DNA of 64,000 bases from Bos javanicus (GCF_032452875.1 NC_083890.1:45072483-45136482); one strand, 5' to 3'; positions 30,716 through 41,390 are shown, numbered from the stretch's first letter. The notes: generated by a model from the sequence alone, not told the origin. Made by a program: numbers and translations.

Positions 30716-32343
30716 CAACTTCCCTTACTGCCTTGTGTGGAGGAAAGATGTCCTTCCCTCCATCTCCTGAAGTGTGACTGTTGGTCCAAGAGTCAGACTA
30801 TTTGCCTTAACAGCGACTGGTTTAGTACTGCTCTGCGTCGCAGTTCTGAGCATTGATCTGTGAGAGAAGGTTTTTGGCTTTTTCTCAAAACAGTCTTCAT
30901 TACTCTCATCTATAGGCCACGAAATATTCATAACTATCATCTTAGAATCCCCCTGCCTTACTCATGGACGTTGGATTCCCGTGAGACTGGAAGCTCATGG
31001 AGCAGAACTTCCCTTATGCTACTTTTCAATTCGTCCCTATTATATTGTATAATAATAGATAAAGAGACAAAGATTCTAGTTCACAATAAAAATAAAATCC
31101 ACTTGATGATTATGTTTGGCTCCAAACTGTCATCTGTTGTTTTCCAGAATATGGTGTCAGGCTAGATTTCAGCCTTCTTTGCTAATTAGGAGATGGTTCC
31201 TAAATGATACAAACAAGGAGACCTCTCTACAGGATGTTATGGTCACACCCAATCAAGGTTTTAGGACACCAAAGACAGAGAGACTTTCAACACCCTGTCT
31301 TCTCAGCAGAGACAAGGTCACATACTGGCCTGAGTCATCAAAGTCAACAAGACAGGTAGTCAGAAGGGATCCTGGCAACACCGGCAAGAAGATGAAGTGG
31401 ACATAAGATACAAGGTCTTCTCCCCTAATCACCCAAATCATTAAATTAAAAATCCCGCCTGTCCCTACACAGTCCAGAGAACAAATTAGCCGCCTTGTGT
31501 ACAGACCATCTGCAATTAGGGGCAGTAGCATAGCTTCTGTTCCTGTAATTACAACTTCTCCTGTGTGGACAGACAGATCCCTCATTGTGTCTGGAACAAT
31601 CACAGCATTCCAAACACTAAGCAAGCCAAAGCTGCATACCCCAGGGCCGGCTCTTTCAACAATCTATCGCTCAGCAGCTCCTCCCGCAGCCAGCTCAAGG
31701 ACCCGGTTTCCTGCCATTGTTAGTGAGTTGAGCCTGGAATTCCATCCAAATGGATTTGACCCCTTCACTAAACAGCAGAGCATGTTTCCCTGATTAGTAT
31801 ATTCCTGTGTTTAGACGGGAAGTGGAAGGATTGGGGGAAGTGGAGGGAGAAAGACAAGAAAAATAACAAGGGGGAAGAAAAACACTTCATTCTATTCATG
31901 CTATAATGATAACAACTTGGAACTCTGGCTTCATCCACTAGTGTAATAAAAGGTCTCACCCATGCATAAATACACATGGGTCTATCAAAAAGCCCATTTT
32001 ATACAGTAAAGTAACTGGGCTGAGTATGAGCAAGCGTACCTGGCTTCATTAATAAACAGTTATTGCTCACCAGGCTCTGAGCATTCTAAGCAGGAGAATG
32101 CAGAAAATTATAAACTACAGTCTCTTGTGAGTGTACTTTTCTGCGTGAGTTCTGTTCCCTAAGGATATTATTTCTTCTCACGATGATGGTAATTAGGGGA
32201 CCTTTGATACCAGGTAAGTGGGATGATTCCTAGTTGTACAAGATTGCAAGGGCCCTTCTCCACGACATGCGTTCAGGCACTGCACTCTACTTTTTTGTTT
32301 TTTTCTATAATATGAAAGCATTTATCAGTTTTATTGTCTTTTA

Positions 32344-32469
32344 GGGGATTCCCTGGTGGTCCAGTGGTTTGGACTCCTTGCTTCCACTGCCAAGGCTCTG
32401 GTTGATCCCTGGTCAGAGAACTAAGATTTTACAAGCTGCTCAATGCAGCCAAATTAAAAAAAAAAAAAA
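32344..32469 (+). mobile_element. CHR-type tRNA SINE with 13-bp TSD
   Basis: 'ggggattccctggtggtccagtgg' through 'gaactaagattttac' to a 14-base A tail. A perfect duplication, 'ttattgtctttta', lies at 32331-32343 and 32470-32482. Confidence 0.96.
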
Positions 32470-32566
32470 TTATTGTCTTTTATATCTAGTTGAACCTGCC
32501 TTATATAGATCAATACACTATATGTTCTTTGGCAAATATTTAATTATCACATGTATAATAAGGTCT

Positions 32567-32788
32567 TGGGCTTTGCAGGTGGCTCAGTGGGAAAGAAACC
32601 ACTTGCCAATGCAAGAGCCAAGGGTTCAATCCCTGGGTCTAGAGGATCCTCCTGGAGGTGGAAATGGCAACCCACTCCAGTATTCTTGCCGGGGAAATCC
32701 CAGGGACAGAGGAGCCTGGCCACAGTCTATGGGGCTGCAAAGAGTTGGATACAACCGACAGACTTGAACAAACACACACACACACATT
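32567..32788 (+). mobile_element. Bov-tA SINE with 11-bp TSD
   Basis: Sense Bov-tA ending in a (CA)n tail. The duplication 'taataaggtct' lies at 32556-32566 and 32789-32799. Confidence 0.96.
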
Positions 32789-32824
32789 TAATAAGGTCTA
32801 TATGTCGAAATGACCCAAAGATAT

Positions 32825-33158
32825 AGAAAATGTAACTCGCATTTAAAAGCCTATGAAGTTATAACATTTTAAAACTTAATGTTCCTTAAAGACACCATCA
32901 AGAGAGTGAAAAGACAACCCACAGAATGGGAGAAAAATGTTGTACATCATATATCTGATAAGGAATTTGGATCTAGAATATTTGAAGAACTGTTATGACT
33001 CGAGACAAATCACATAGTTAAAAGTGGGAAAGAATTTGAATAGACATTTCTCCAAAGAAGATACACACATGGCCACCGCACACATAAAAGATGCTTAATA
33101 TTGCTAGTTACCAGAGAAACACAAATCAAAACCACTGCAGATCTGCTCAAAAGTGTGT
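32825..33158 (+). mobile_element. L1 LINE 3' region, piece 1
   Basis: Sense L1 ORF2 end: 'gaaaagacaacccacagaatgggagaaaa', 'atctgataaggaatttgg' and 'acatttctccaaagaagatacacacatggcca'. It continues after the SINE block. Confidence 0.85.
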
Positions 33159-33351
33159 GTTTGTTGCTCAGTCACGTCTGACTTTTCATGTTCCCATGGA
33201 CTGTAGTCCGCCAGGCTCCCCTGTCCATGGACTATTCTATGCAAGAGTACTGGAATTCCCTTCTCTAGGGGATCTTCCCAACTCCGAGATCGAACCTGGG
33301 TCTCTTGCATTGCAGACAGATTTTTCACCATCTGAGCTACTAGGGAAGCCC
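33159..33351 (-). mobile_element. Bov-tA SINE inside L1
   Basis: Antisense Bov-tA from 'gttgctcagtcacgtctgac' to 'gctactagggaagccc'. It interrupts the L1. Confidence 0.93.
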
Positions 33352-33480
33352 AATAAAACTGAAGCGAGTTGCCATTTCCTCCTGCAGAGGATTTTCCCAA
33401 CCCAGGGATCAAACTTGCTCTCCCTCAAGTCTCCTGCATCGTAGGCAGATTTTCTTTACTGCTGAGCCACCAGGAAGCGC
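33352..33480 (-). mobile_element. second Bov-tA fragment, head part
   Basis: Directly adjoins the previous copy: 'gttgccatttcctcctgcagag' to 'gctgagccaccaggaagcgc'. Only the tRNA-derived head and the start of the body are present. Confidence 0.88.
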
Positions 33481-33718
33481 ATTTGCTAAGACACTTCTAA
33501 TAAAGGTGACAGATAATCGTCATTGGTGAGAATGTGGAGAACTTGGAAGCTTCAGACATTGCTAATGGGGATGTAAAACGGTGAGACTTTGGAAGACAAT
33601 CTTACAGTTCCATATTCAGTTAAACATGCAGTTACCATATGATTCAGCAGTTCCACTCACTCGCAGGTATCCTTCCAAGAGGAATGAAAAAATAGCCACA
33701 CAAAAACTTGTATATTCA
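33481..33718 (+). mobile_element. L1 LINE 3' region, piece 2
   Basis: Continues the L1: 'attggtgagaatgtggagaacttgg', 'atgcagttaccatatgattcagcagttccact' and 'cacacaaaaacttgtatattcatg'. Confidence 0.85.
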
Positions 33719-33866
33719 TGTGTGCTGTGCTCTTCTGTGCTGTGCTCAGTCATGTCTGACTCTTTGTGACCCCATGGCCTGTAGCCCGCCAGGCTCCTCT
33801 GTCCATGGGATTCTCCATCAAGAATACTGGAGAGGGTTGCCATTTCCTCCTCCAAGGATCTTCCCA
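33719..33866 (-). mobile_element. Bov-tA SINE, truncated, inside L1
   Basis: Antisense Bov-A body from 'gctcagtcatgtctgactc' to 'ccaaggatcttccc'. It is preceded by a short duplicated 'tgtgctgtgctcttc' stretch. Confidence 0.9.
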
Positions 33867-34195
33867 TAGCATCGTTATTCATAATAGCCCAAAAGTGGAA
33901 AACAACCCAATGTCCAACAACTGTTGGATGGATAAATAAAATGAGATATAGCTATACAACAGAAAAGTATCCAGCAGTAAAACAAACGAAGCACCGGTGT
34001 ATGCTACAACATAGGTGAATCTTGAAAACATACTAAACAAAAGAAGCCAGGTGCAAACAGCACATACATTATTATTTCACTTTATGAGATGCCCAGAGCT
34101 GACAGAGACAACAGAATTGACAAAACAGAGACAGACAGTAGACTAGTAGTTGCCCAGGGCTAAGCAGGGGCCGCCTAGGTGGTGCTAGGAGTGAG
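33867..34195 (+). mobile_element. L1 LINE 3' region, piece 3
   Basis: 'cgttattcataatagcccaaaagtgg', 'ggatggataaataaaatgagatatagc', 'gaagccaggtgcaaacagcacat' and 'gactagtagttgcccaggg' complete the L1 3' end. Confidence 0.85.
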
Positions 34196-34199
34196 AACC

Positions 34200-34352
34200 A
34201 GAGATCCCAGCGTCAGGAAGACCCCCTGGAGGAGGGCACGGCAACCCGCTCCAGTATTCTTACCTGGACAATCCCACAGGCAGGGAAGCCTGGTGGGCTA
34301 CAGTCCGTAGGGTCACAAAGAGTCAGACACTGAGCGACTGAGCACACACGAA
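34200..34352 (+). mobile_element. Bov-tA SINE, 5'-truncated
   Basis: Begins at 'gagatcccagcgtcaggaagaccccctgg' and ends 'cactgagcgactgagcacaca'. Confidence 0.9.
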
Positions 34353-34885
34353 AACATTTAATTGGTTTTGCTAAACATAGAACCTAGGGAATCCCTACAG
34401 AGATGTGGCCCAAGCTGATGTCCTGAGACAAGTAAAGTGCTCCCAGTTTACAGAGTTCCAAAAACAGAAGTAGAAAGCTTTCAAAGATATTATGGTCCTG
34501 CTCTACTCATTATCCAGTTAGAACCTTTCTCCAGGCACCTTTAAGAATTTCTAGAAACACCAAAGTCTTCATTGTCTTCTAGCTATTGTGTCGGGGGCAG
34601 GGAGAGAGGTGGAGCTTCTGCTCTTGTTTCCATTCATTCCATCCCTTCCCCAGTGTGCTCTAGAGCAGATCTTGGCCTAGACTCTGAAGACCTCCGCTAT
34701 GCTATCTTCCTGTGCTTACCTTTTTCCCCTTTTTCCTCATCTCACTGAATCCTCTTCAACAGTAGCCTTTTTGCCTCACACTATTTTGGAGTAATAAAAA
34801 TGTTCTAAATCCATGTAAGTAAATTCTGCATTTTATCTACAATTTGCAACCTTCCAATAAATAGAATCTATTCCTGGAATAAATC
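34353..34885. other. no gene recognised
   Basis: Unique-looking sequence. Confidence 0.5.
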
Positions 34886-35026
34886 CAGTCCATGGAATTC
34901 TCCAGGCCACAATACTAGAGTGGGTAGCCTTTCCCTTCTCCAGGGGATCTTCCCAACCCAGGGATCAAACCCAGGTCTTTCACATTGAAGGCGGATTCCT
35001 TACCAGCTGAGCCACAAGGGAAACCT
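34886..35026 (-). mobile_element. Bov-tA SINE, partial
   Basis: Antisense: 'cagtccatggaattctccaggcc' to 'gctgagccacaagggaaacc'. The 3' part of the body is missing. Confidence 0.9.
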
Positions 35027-35078
35027 GACGGAATCATTGAAAGTAACTTAATTCACCTTGGTCATGGACAACTTTTGC

Positions 35079-35106
35079 AGTTTGGTTTGGTTTTGGTTTG
35101 GTTTGG
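35079..35106. repeat. (GGTTT)n pentanucleotide repeat
   Basis: About five GGTTT-type units with one GGTTTT variant. Confidence 0.9.
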
Positions 35107-35712
35107 TAAATCTTAGTAGCTTTCAAAAACATTCGAATGGAAAATAGTTAACTTTCCTCTGCAACCTCATTAGCAAGCCATAATGAGAGCAAGTCTCAGG
35201 CCAAATTTTCACACACAGACACCTATCTGATAAACATTCATTAACAAAACAGGCTTAGAACAATTCATCAACTGGATTTCTAAACTTGACCAAGCCCCAG
35301 CTGCCTGTTCTTTAGGTGTGCCAAACATGTCCTGTAACATGTTTGCTCACCGCAGATATGACAAAATTCCTAAGTAAGAGTCAAAACATTGTAATTGACA
35401 ACATTTCATCCCTTAAACCAATGACGGGATGTAGGACCAAATAGGGATCAAGCTAAGATGTGAAATGGGTCCATCGTTGAGCTGAATCTTAGGTCCTGCT
35501 CATTCAGAGAAGGAGCACCTCTGAGCTCTAGTTTATGCATCTTGAATCCCTTTAAATTCACAATGAGAAGTAATTAACAAGACTCTAGTTTCATCAATAA
35601 AAATCCATTGCTGATAATTATATGAATTAGCAAAGCAATGTAACTGAACGAGGAGACCTTATAAAAGATGTGAATGACCTTTCTGATATAACCCTGGCTG
35701 GCCACCTCCTAA
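35107..35712. other. no gene recognised
   Basis: Unique-looking, AT-leaning sequence. Confidence 0.5.
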
Positions 35713-35938
35713 CTGCTGCTGCTGCTAAGTCGCTTTATTTGTGTCCGACTCTGTGCAACTCCATAGACAGCAGCCCACCAGGCTCTGACGTCCCTGGGAT
35801 TCTCCAGGCAAGAACACTGGAGTGGGTTGCCATTTCCTTCTCCAATGCATGAAAGTGAAAAGTGAAAGTGAAGTCACTCAGTCGTGTCTGATTCTTCGCA
35901 ACCCCATGACTGCAGCCTACCAGGCTCCTCCGTCCAAA
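35713..35938 (-). mobile_element. Bov-A2 SINE
   Basis: A (CTG)n tail, an antisense Bov-A monomer, the GAAAGTGAAAAGTG linker, and a second monomer truncated after 'ccaggctcctccgtcc'. Confidence 0.95.
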
Positions 35939-36018
35939 CTAGGCCTTCTTAACCTGAGATTGACCTAAAGTAACACACGCAGAGCGTCACTCTCATTATA
36001 CCCAAGTATTTCTAAAGA

Positions 36019-36233
36019 GGGGCTTCCCTGGTGACTCAGCAGTGAAGAATCCGCCTGCCAAATACAGGAGATTGGAATTCAATCTATGGGTCAGGAAGAT
36101 CCCTTGGAGGAGGAAATGGCAACCCACTCCAGTATTCGTGCCTGGAAAATCCCATGGACAGAGGAGCTTGGCGGGCTACAGTCCACGAGGTCACAGAGAG
36201 TCGGTCATGACTTTGTGACTAGACCACCAGCAT
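36019..36233 (+). mobile_element. Bov-tA SINE
   Basis: Full sense Bov-tA from 'gggcttccctggtgactcagc' to 'catgactttgtgactagacc'. Confidence 0.94.
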
Positions 36234-36660
36234 CATTTCAAAGAAACTTACAGGCATCATAACAAGCCCATAAATTAACATTTTGTAGATTGAACCTCTG
36301 TTACATATGAACAAACGCTCTAGGATCCGTACCTGTGTGCTTTTGGAGGGTCTTCTGAGTAAGCAATGAAGATGGATGTCTTCCTAGCCACACTGCCTGC
36401 TGCCCAGGGAAGGGTCATTTAAGCAATGTTGGAAGCAGAGGGACAACCACTCCCAGCCTGGACTCCCCACCTCACTTATGGACCCCTAATCTCTTCCGGA
36501 AAGGGTTGTGTTCGGTGAGTTTTTTTTTTTTTCCATACCACTCCAGTGACATATTGAAAAACTTAAAGGTCTTACTTTTGTGGTTCAAGGACTACTTTGA
36601 GAATGTAGTAATAATCTCTTCAATAAAGGTGCACATACGCACGTGCAAAAAATATTTTTT
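36234..36660. other. no gene recognised; T-run at 36520-36532
   Basis: Unique-looking sequence with a 13-base T-run. Confidence 0.5.
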
Positions 36661-36673
36661 AAGAAAACTTTAA

Positions 36674-36852
36674 AAAATTATTTATCTATCTTTGGCTGCG
36701 CTAGGTCTCTGTCGCTGCCCTGGGCTTTTTCATTTGTGACGAACAGGGGCTTCTCTTGTCATGGCACATGGGCTTGAAGCTCTTGGGCTCAGTAGTTGTG
36801 GCATATGGGCTTAGTTGCCCCCACGGCATTTGAGATCTTTCTGGACCAGGGA
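36674..36852 (-). mobile_element. CHR-2-type SINE, left part
   Basis: Antisense body: 'ttggctgcgctaggtctctgtcgct', 'ctcagtagttgtggcatatgggcttagttgc', 'gatctttctggaccagg'. It is interrupted by the Bov-A copy at 36853. Confidence 0.92.
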
Positions 36853-36975
36853 AGTGGCAATCCACTCCAGAATTCTTGCCTGGAGAATCCCATGGACAGA
36901 GGAACCTGGCGGGCCGCAGGCCATGGGGTCGCAAAGAGTCAGACACGACTGAGCGACTAACACCACTCTGACTAC
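36853..36975 (+). mobile_element. Bov-tA/Bov-A fragment nested in CHR-2
   Basis: Sense Bov-A body only. The CHR-2 target 'ggaccaggga' is duplicated exactly at 36843-36852 and 36976-36985, proving a later insertion. Confidence 0.95.
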
Positions 36976-37047
36976 GGACCAGGGATCCAGCTCACGTCCC
37001 CTGCACTGGCAAGCAGATCCTTAACCACTAGACCCCGGGGAAGTTCT
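36976..37047 (-). mobile_element. CHR-2-type SINE, right part
   Basis: Resumes with 'ggaccagggatccagctcacgtcccctgcactggc' and ends at the head 'ccactagaccccggggaagttc'. Confidence 0.9.
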
Positions 37048-37520
37048 GCAAAAATTAAACTTTCAATTCCTTTTCAGAGTGTTTACAAACCCTGGCCCTA
37101 CCCCCACTCACCACCGTCATCACCAGCTTCTTCCTCTAATTTTCCAGGAATCCACTGAGGCTTTTCAATAGATCACCTCTGACATTATGACATCAAGAAA
37201 AACAGTTACCCGCCCGAGCCCCCAAGTTTCATCTTGCCTGTAGTCTGCTCTCACAGCGCTTCCTCCTCCTCCATCACAGTACTCTGAAGAGGAGTGAAAT
37301 ATCAGTTACGGACGCAGATCAGTTATGGAAGTCCAGATCACTGTGTAAACGCATCGGATTCTGTTAAGGAAAGTACAGCCCACAGTGAGGAGAGGCTTTA
37401 GTCTCCTCTGCCTTCCCCTGGACACGTAGGATATTATTAATACCTGGCACCAAGTCTGCTCACACTTTCTGTGTTTTTTCAGAAGCAGACAAGCAACAGT
37501 GTTTTCCAGGACGGCCCTCT
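37048..37520. other. no gene recognised
   Basis: Unique-looking sequence without a clear repeat. Confidence 0.5.
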
Positions 37521-37523
37521 GCA

Positions 37524-37730
37524 ATGTTGTTGTTTAGCCGCTCAGTTGTGCCCGACTCTTTGTGACCCCGTGGGCTGTAGCCCACCAGGTTCCTCTGTCC
37601 ATGGGATTTCCCAGGCAAGAATACTGGAGTGGGTCGCCATTCCCTTCTGCAGGGAATCTTGCCACCAGGGGATGGAGCCTATACCTCCTGCATTGGCAGG
37701 ATTCCTTACCACTGAGCCACCCGGGAAGCT
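37524..37730 (-). mobile_element. Bov-tA SINE
   Basis: Full antisense Bov-tA from 'gttgttgtttagccgctcag' to 'ctgagccacccgggaagc'. Confidence 0.95.
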
Positions 37731-37852
37731 TTCTGCCATAAGCAGTGCTCGCCTTGGGTTTCTTCTCCCCTCTTGACACATGGCCCTTGCTTTTACCTCT
37801 CAGCTTTCCTTCCCCACCCGTCCTCACTCAGAGCTGACACAGGACCCTGAAC

Positions 37853-38412
37853 TGCTGAGTTAATTCACACTGAAGCCACGTGTTCCAGGAACCGAACTCA
37901 CTCAGAAGGACAATGCAGATCGTGGAGTGCAGGTTATTACAGCGGCGGGCCCAAGGCAGAGTCTCCTCTTAACCAAGGACCCCGATCAGTTTTTGTGAAA
38001 ACTTTATACACCCTAAGTATACATGCCCAAACCCACCTCCCCAAATTCCCTGAAACTAGTCTGAACAAAGGAAAAGAAAGATACAATCAAAGTTAACCCG
38101 TGATTCATATGCCTTAAGCCTAGGTAGTTAACAGTGGGCAATTATCAATAGGCCTGTGGTCATACCCCAATAAGCATAACAGAATGTATGATTCTATTTG
38201 GTTACACAGATAATTAGGATATTCTTTTAGGCTAAGGAGAGTCTGGGGACGAGCCCTGGGGCTCTTCCCTCCAGGGGCCTGGTTTTCCAGTTGGTATGTT
38301 GTTTCCATAGATACTGGGCATAGAGCTCAAAGTCCACATTCCAGCCCACGATGGAGACCTGCCTTCAAGATGGAGCCTGTTCTGTCTGTTTCCTCCTTCA
38401 TTTACCCCAGCA
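37853..38412 (-). mobile_element. solitary ERV-type LTR
   Basis: About 560 bp that, read on the minus strand, starts TGCTGGGG and ends near CTCAGCA. A TATA-like 'tgtataaagt' lies at 38001-38010. Downstream are the polyadenylation-region phrase 'gctgtaataacctgcactcc' (about 37930) and a U5-like 'gagtgagtt.ggttcctgg'. This is the layout of a ruminant endogenous retroviral LTR. No gag, pol or env sequence is attached, so it is a solo LTR. No flanking duplication is evident, and class (I or II) is uncertain. Confidence 0.65.
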
Positions 38413-38764
38413 GTATTTCACATTTTAAAGGCAAGCTGCACTGTCAGCGTTATAGTCGACGCTAAAGTAAGGATCTCTAATGTTGAAATTCCAGTAACTG
38501 TCGCCCTGGCCTGAGGAAGCTAGTTTTTCAGGAGGATCCTCAAGTCAGTCCTGTAGGCAATCACGTATTCCTGGTCAGCAGTGGTGGGGAGGTGAGGGGT
38601 GCGTTAAGAGTGTCATTTGCTTTAGGGAGAGAATATCCTCCTATATCTAGGCAGGAGTATTTCAAAAGAGATAGTGAAGAATTGCACCCATTTTTCTGTA
38701 AGAGCACAGGTTTTCCCTAACAAGAAGGGGAGAATCAGGTCTGTGTCAATATTTATGGCTGTTT
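38413..38764. other. no gene recognised
   Basis: Unique-looking sequence. Confidence 0.5.
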
Positions 38765-38815
38765 TTGGTGTTTAGTCGCTAAGTCGTGTCCCACTGCAGT
38801 ACGCCAGGCTTCCCT
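38765..38815 (-). mobile_element. short Bov-A/BovB tail fragment
   Basis: 'gtttagtcgctaagtcgtgtcccac' followed by 'gcagtacgccaggcttccct' is a fragment of the shared Bov-A/BovB 3' end. Confidence 0.65.
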
Positions 38816-38984
38816 CCAATTCGGATAACGTTAGTTATCCCAACGGCTTCCATTCCCACTTGTCCTGGTGTCACCTAGCACTCCTGGCCCACCTTGAACT
38901 CATGCGTAAGTGTAGGAGGCGCATCAAGGAACCCACCTCCTTGCTCCACCCTTTACCTCAAAAGCACTTGAAAACACATACTGT

Positions 38985-39207
38985 TTGTTCCCAAGTGGTG
39001 CTAGTGGTAAAGAAACTGCCTGCCAACGCAGGGGACATAAGAGATGCAGGTTTGATCGCTGGGTTGGGAAGATCCCCCAGAGGAGGGCATGGCAACCCAT
39101 TCCAGTAATCTTGCCTAGAGAATCCCAAGGATAGAGGAGCCTGGCGGCCTACGGTCCATGGGGTCGCAGAGAGTGGCACATGAGTGAAGCAACTTGGCAC
39201 ACATGCA
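38985..39207 (+). mobile_element. Bov-tA SINE
   Basis: Sense Bov-tA with head 'ttcccaagtggtgctagtggtaaagaa' and end 'gtgaagcaacttggcacacatgc'. Confidence 0.93.
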
Positions 39208-39319
39208 AACGAGAAATCTAGAACAGTCGAATTCTTAGAGTCAGAAAGTGCACTGGTAGACACCAGGGGCCAGAGGCGGGGGTGGAGATGGAGCGCTTAC
39301 TGGGAACAGAGTCTCAGGA

Positions 39320-39530
39320 TGTTGTTGTTTAGTCTCTAAGGCGAGTCTGACTCTCTGCAAACTGATGGACTGTAGCCCATGAGGCTCCTCTGTCCCAGGG
39401 ATTTCCCAGCACAAATACTGGGTCGGGTTGCCATTTCCTTCCCTTGGGGATCTTCCCAACCCAAGGATGGAACCTGCGTCTCCTGCATTGGCAGGCAGAT
39501 TCTTTACCACTGAACCACCTGGAAAGCCCG
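39320..39530 (-). mobile_element. Bov-tA SINE
   Basis: Full antisense Bov-tA ending at 'ctgaaccacctggaaagccc'. It lies about 110 bp from the sense copy at 38985 and forms an inverted pair with it. Confidence 0.94.
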
Positions 39531-39540
39531 AGTTTCAGTA

Positions 39541-40085
39541 TTCAGTTCAGTTCAGTCGGTCAGTCGTGTCTGAGATTCTTTGCGACCCCATGGACCACAG
39601 CATGTCGGGCCTCCCTGTCCATCACCAACTCCCAGAGCTTGCTCAAACTCATGCCCATCGAGTCGGTGATACCATCCAACCATCTCATCCTCTGTTGTCC
39701 CCTTCTCCTCCCGCCTTCAATCTTTCCCAGCATCATGGTTTTTCCCAATGAGTCAGTTCTTCGCATCAGGTGGCCAAAGTATTGAAGTTTCAGCTTCAGC
39801 ATCAGCCCTTCCAATGAATATTCAGGACTGATTTCCTTTAGGATGGACTTGTTCTATCTCCTTGCAGTCCAAGGGACTCTCAAGAGTCTTCTTCAACACC
39901 ACAGTTCAAAAGCATCGATTCTTCCACCCTCAGCTTTCTTTATAATCCAACTCTCACATCCATACATGACTACTGGAAAAACCATAGCTTTGACTATACA
40001 GACCTTTGTTGGCAAACTAGTGTCTCTGCTTTTAAATATGCTGTCTAGGTTGGTCATAGCTCTTCTTCCAAAGAGCAAGTGTCTT
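39541..40085 (-). mobile_element. BovB LINE, 5'-truncated
   Basis: The 3' end with 'cagttcagttcagt' tail is at 39541. The minus-strand translation gives the BovB C-terminal region ([31 protein letters not shown]). Frame is disrupted. Confidence 0.93.
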
Positions 40086-40440
40086 TGAGTTTCAGTTTAG
40101 GAAGATGAAAAATTCAGGAGATGGATGATGGTGAGAGTTCACTAACAATATGAATGGACTTAGGGCCACCAACCATATAGTGAAGTGTGGTTAAAATAAC
40201 ATGTTTGACATTATGTGACTTTTATCACAATACAAACAGGTAAGTAAATATACATTTTTTTTTTTTAAAAAGAACTTGAAGGTTCAAAGTCAAGACTGCC
40301 CATTTACCTGTTCCCACGTGGCCTTCCCCTACCGGGAGCAAATCTCGGCCTGGATGCCTCCCTCCATGACAGCTCCCACCTCACCCGGTGACTGTCTCAC
40401 TTCAGTCCAGTAGTCTGGCCCTTGCTCTTGGCCTTCCCCC
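40086..40440. other. no gene recognised
   Basis: Contains a short T-run at 40256-40265. No gene or clear repeat is visible until the minisatellite. Confidence 0.5.
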
Positions 40441-40620
40441 TACTGCATTTCCCCATCCACGCCCTCTCCCTGCCCTACTGCATTTCCCCATCCATGCCCT
40501 CTCCCTGCCCTGGTGCATTTCCCCACCCACGCCCTCTCCCTGCCCTGGTGCATTTCCCCACCCACGCCCTCTCCCTGCCCTGGTGCATTTCCCCATCCAT
40601 GCCCTCTCCCTGCCCTGATG
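40441..40620. repeat. 35-bp minisatellite, 5 copies
   Basis: Units start at 40441, 40476, 40511, 40546 and 40581, with a partial sixth at 40616. Each contains 'gcatttccccatccacgccc' and 'tctccctgccctggt'-type halves. Variation is limited to TACTG/TGGTG and ATCCA/ACCCA sites. The unit has no stop in any plus-strand phase, so spurious long frames appear here. Confidence 0.97.
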
Positions 40621-41284
40621 CCGCTTGCCTAATCAAATCCTGGCTTGACTCTGTTGGAGAGGCTCTACGTCCAACTCACAGCCCTGACAATTCTAAGCCA
40701 CCCCAGTCCTGCAGGGCAGAAACAAGGCTCTCCCTGGCTCAGGTTGCCCAGTCCTCTAAGCATACAGCCAGCCCTGCCAAGTTTTAACCAGAGACTTACA
40801 TTCCAAAGGAGAAACTTATAAATTCAAATGCTTTCCTAGAAACCAATGATGACTCTTTTAATGCAGTCATATCGTGTAAAGAAAACTCAAGCCTGCATTA
40901 ATTTCATTTTTCATATAATTCATACAAGGAGCCTGGACTCTGTATTTCCTATCCACCTTCTATTTGCATTCTCTGTTGCTCCCCTGTCCAGGTTTTAATG
41001 GCTCAGCTGGAATTGAGACCATATTTGCTCCTCATGTTTGTTTGAACACTTAGGTTCTGTAAAAATATTTGCCTCCCAAATTCCCCATCACAGACAGATG
41101 TCCTAGCTCATTGCTGTTGTTAAGTATCTTGGCAGGGAGAGAACTGGCTTCATATTTCAAAGAATCCCCTTTTCTACTAAAAAGTTTTGGTATCACTACA
41201 CAAAGGCAGTTACAACATGCACTCAGAGTGGAGCCACCAGGACCCTCTTAAAAAGAAAAGGTAAAGCTTCATTTTCTCTCAAGG
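40621..41284. other. no gene recognised
   Basis: Unique-looking. The 121-codon frame ending at 40787 arises from the minisatellite. Confidence 0.55.
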
Positions 41285-41390
41285 ACGACTAATTAGCTCG
41301 GTGACCTCAGGCTTAACCTCTCCAGGCCTTGGTTTCCTCATTTGTAAATGGGGGATTGGTTTGATTTAAAAGGTTTCATCCAGCCACAAC
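41285..41390 (+). mobile_element. MIR SINE core
   Basis: 'tagctcggtgacctcaggcttaacctctccaggccttggtttcctcatttgtaaatgggg' is a clear MIR core. Confidence 0.8.

Larger units (their letters stand above)
29181..32330. other. repeat-poor block, no gene recognised
   Basis: About 3.1 kb contain no Bov-tA, Bov-A2, CHR, BovB or L1 copy, unusual for this window. A (CA)n tract, a G-quadruplex pattern and a possible L2 trace at 30560 are the only marks. Frames of up to 123 codons occur on both strands around 31250-31790 but show no domain. A conserved noncoding element is possible and cannot be tested here. Confidence 0.5.

Noticed and set aside
31253..31624. 123-codon minus-strand frame in the repeat-poor block
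   Set aside because: Frames are open on the opposite strand as well, and no domain or conserved motif is recognisable.
40388..40787. Proline/histidine-rich frames of 76 and 121 codons
   Set aside because: They are translations of the 35-bp minisatellite, whose unit lacks stops in every plus-strand phase.
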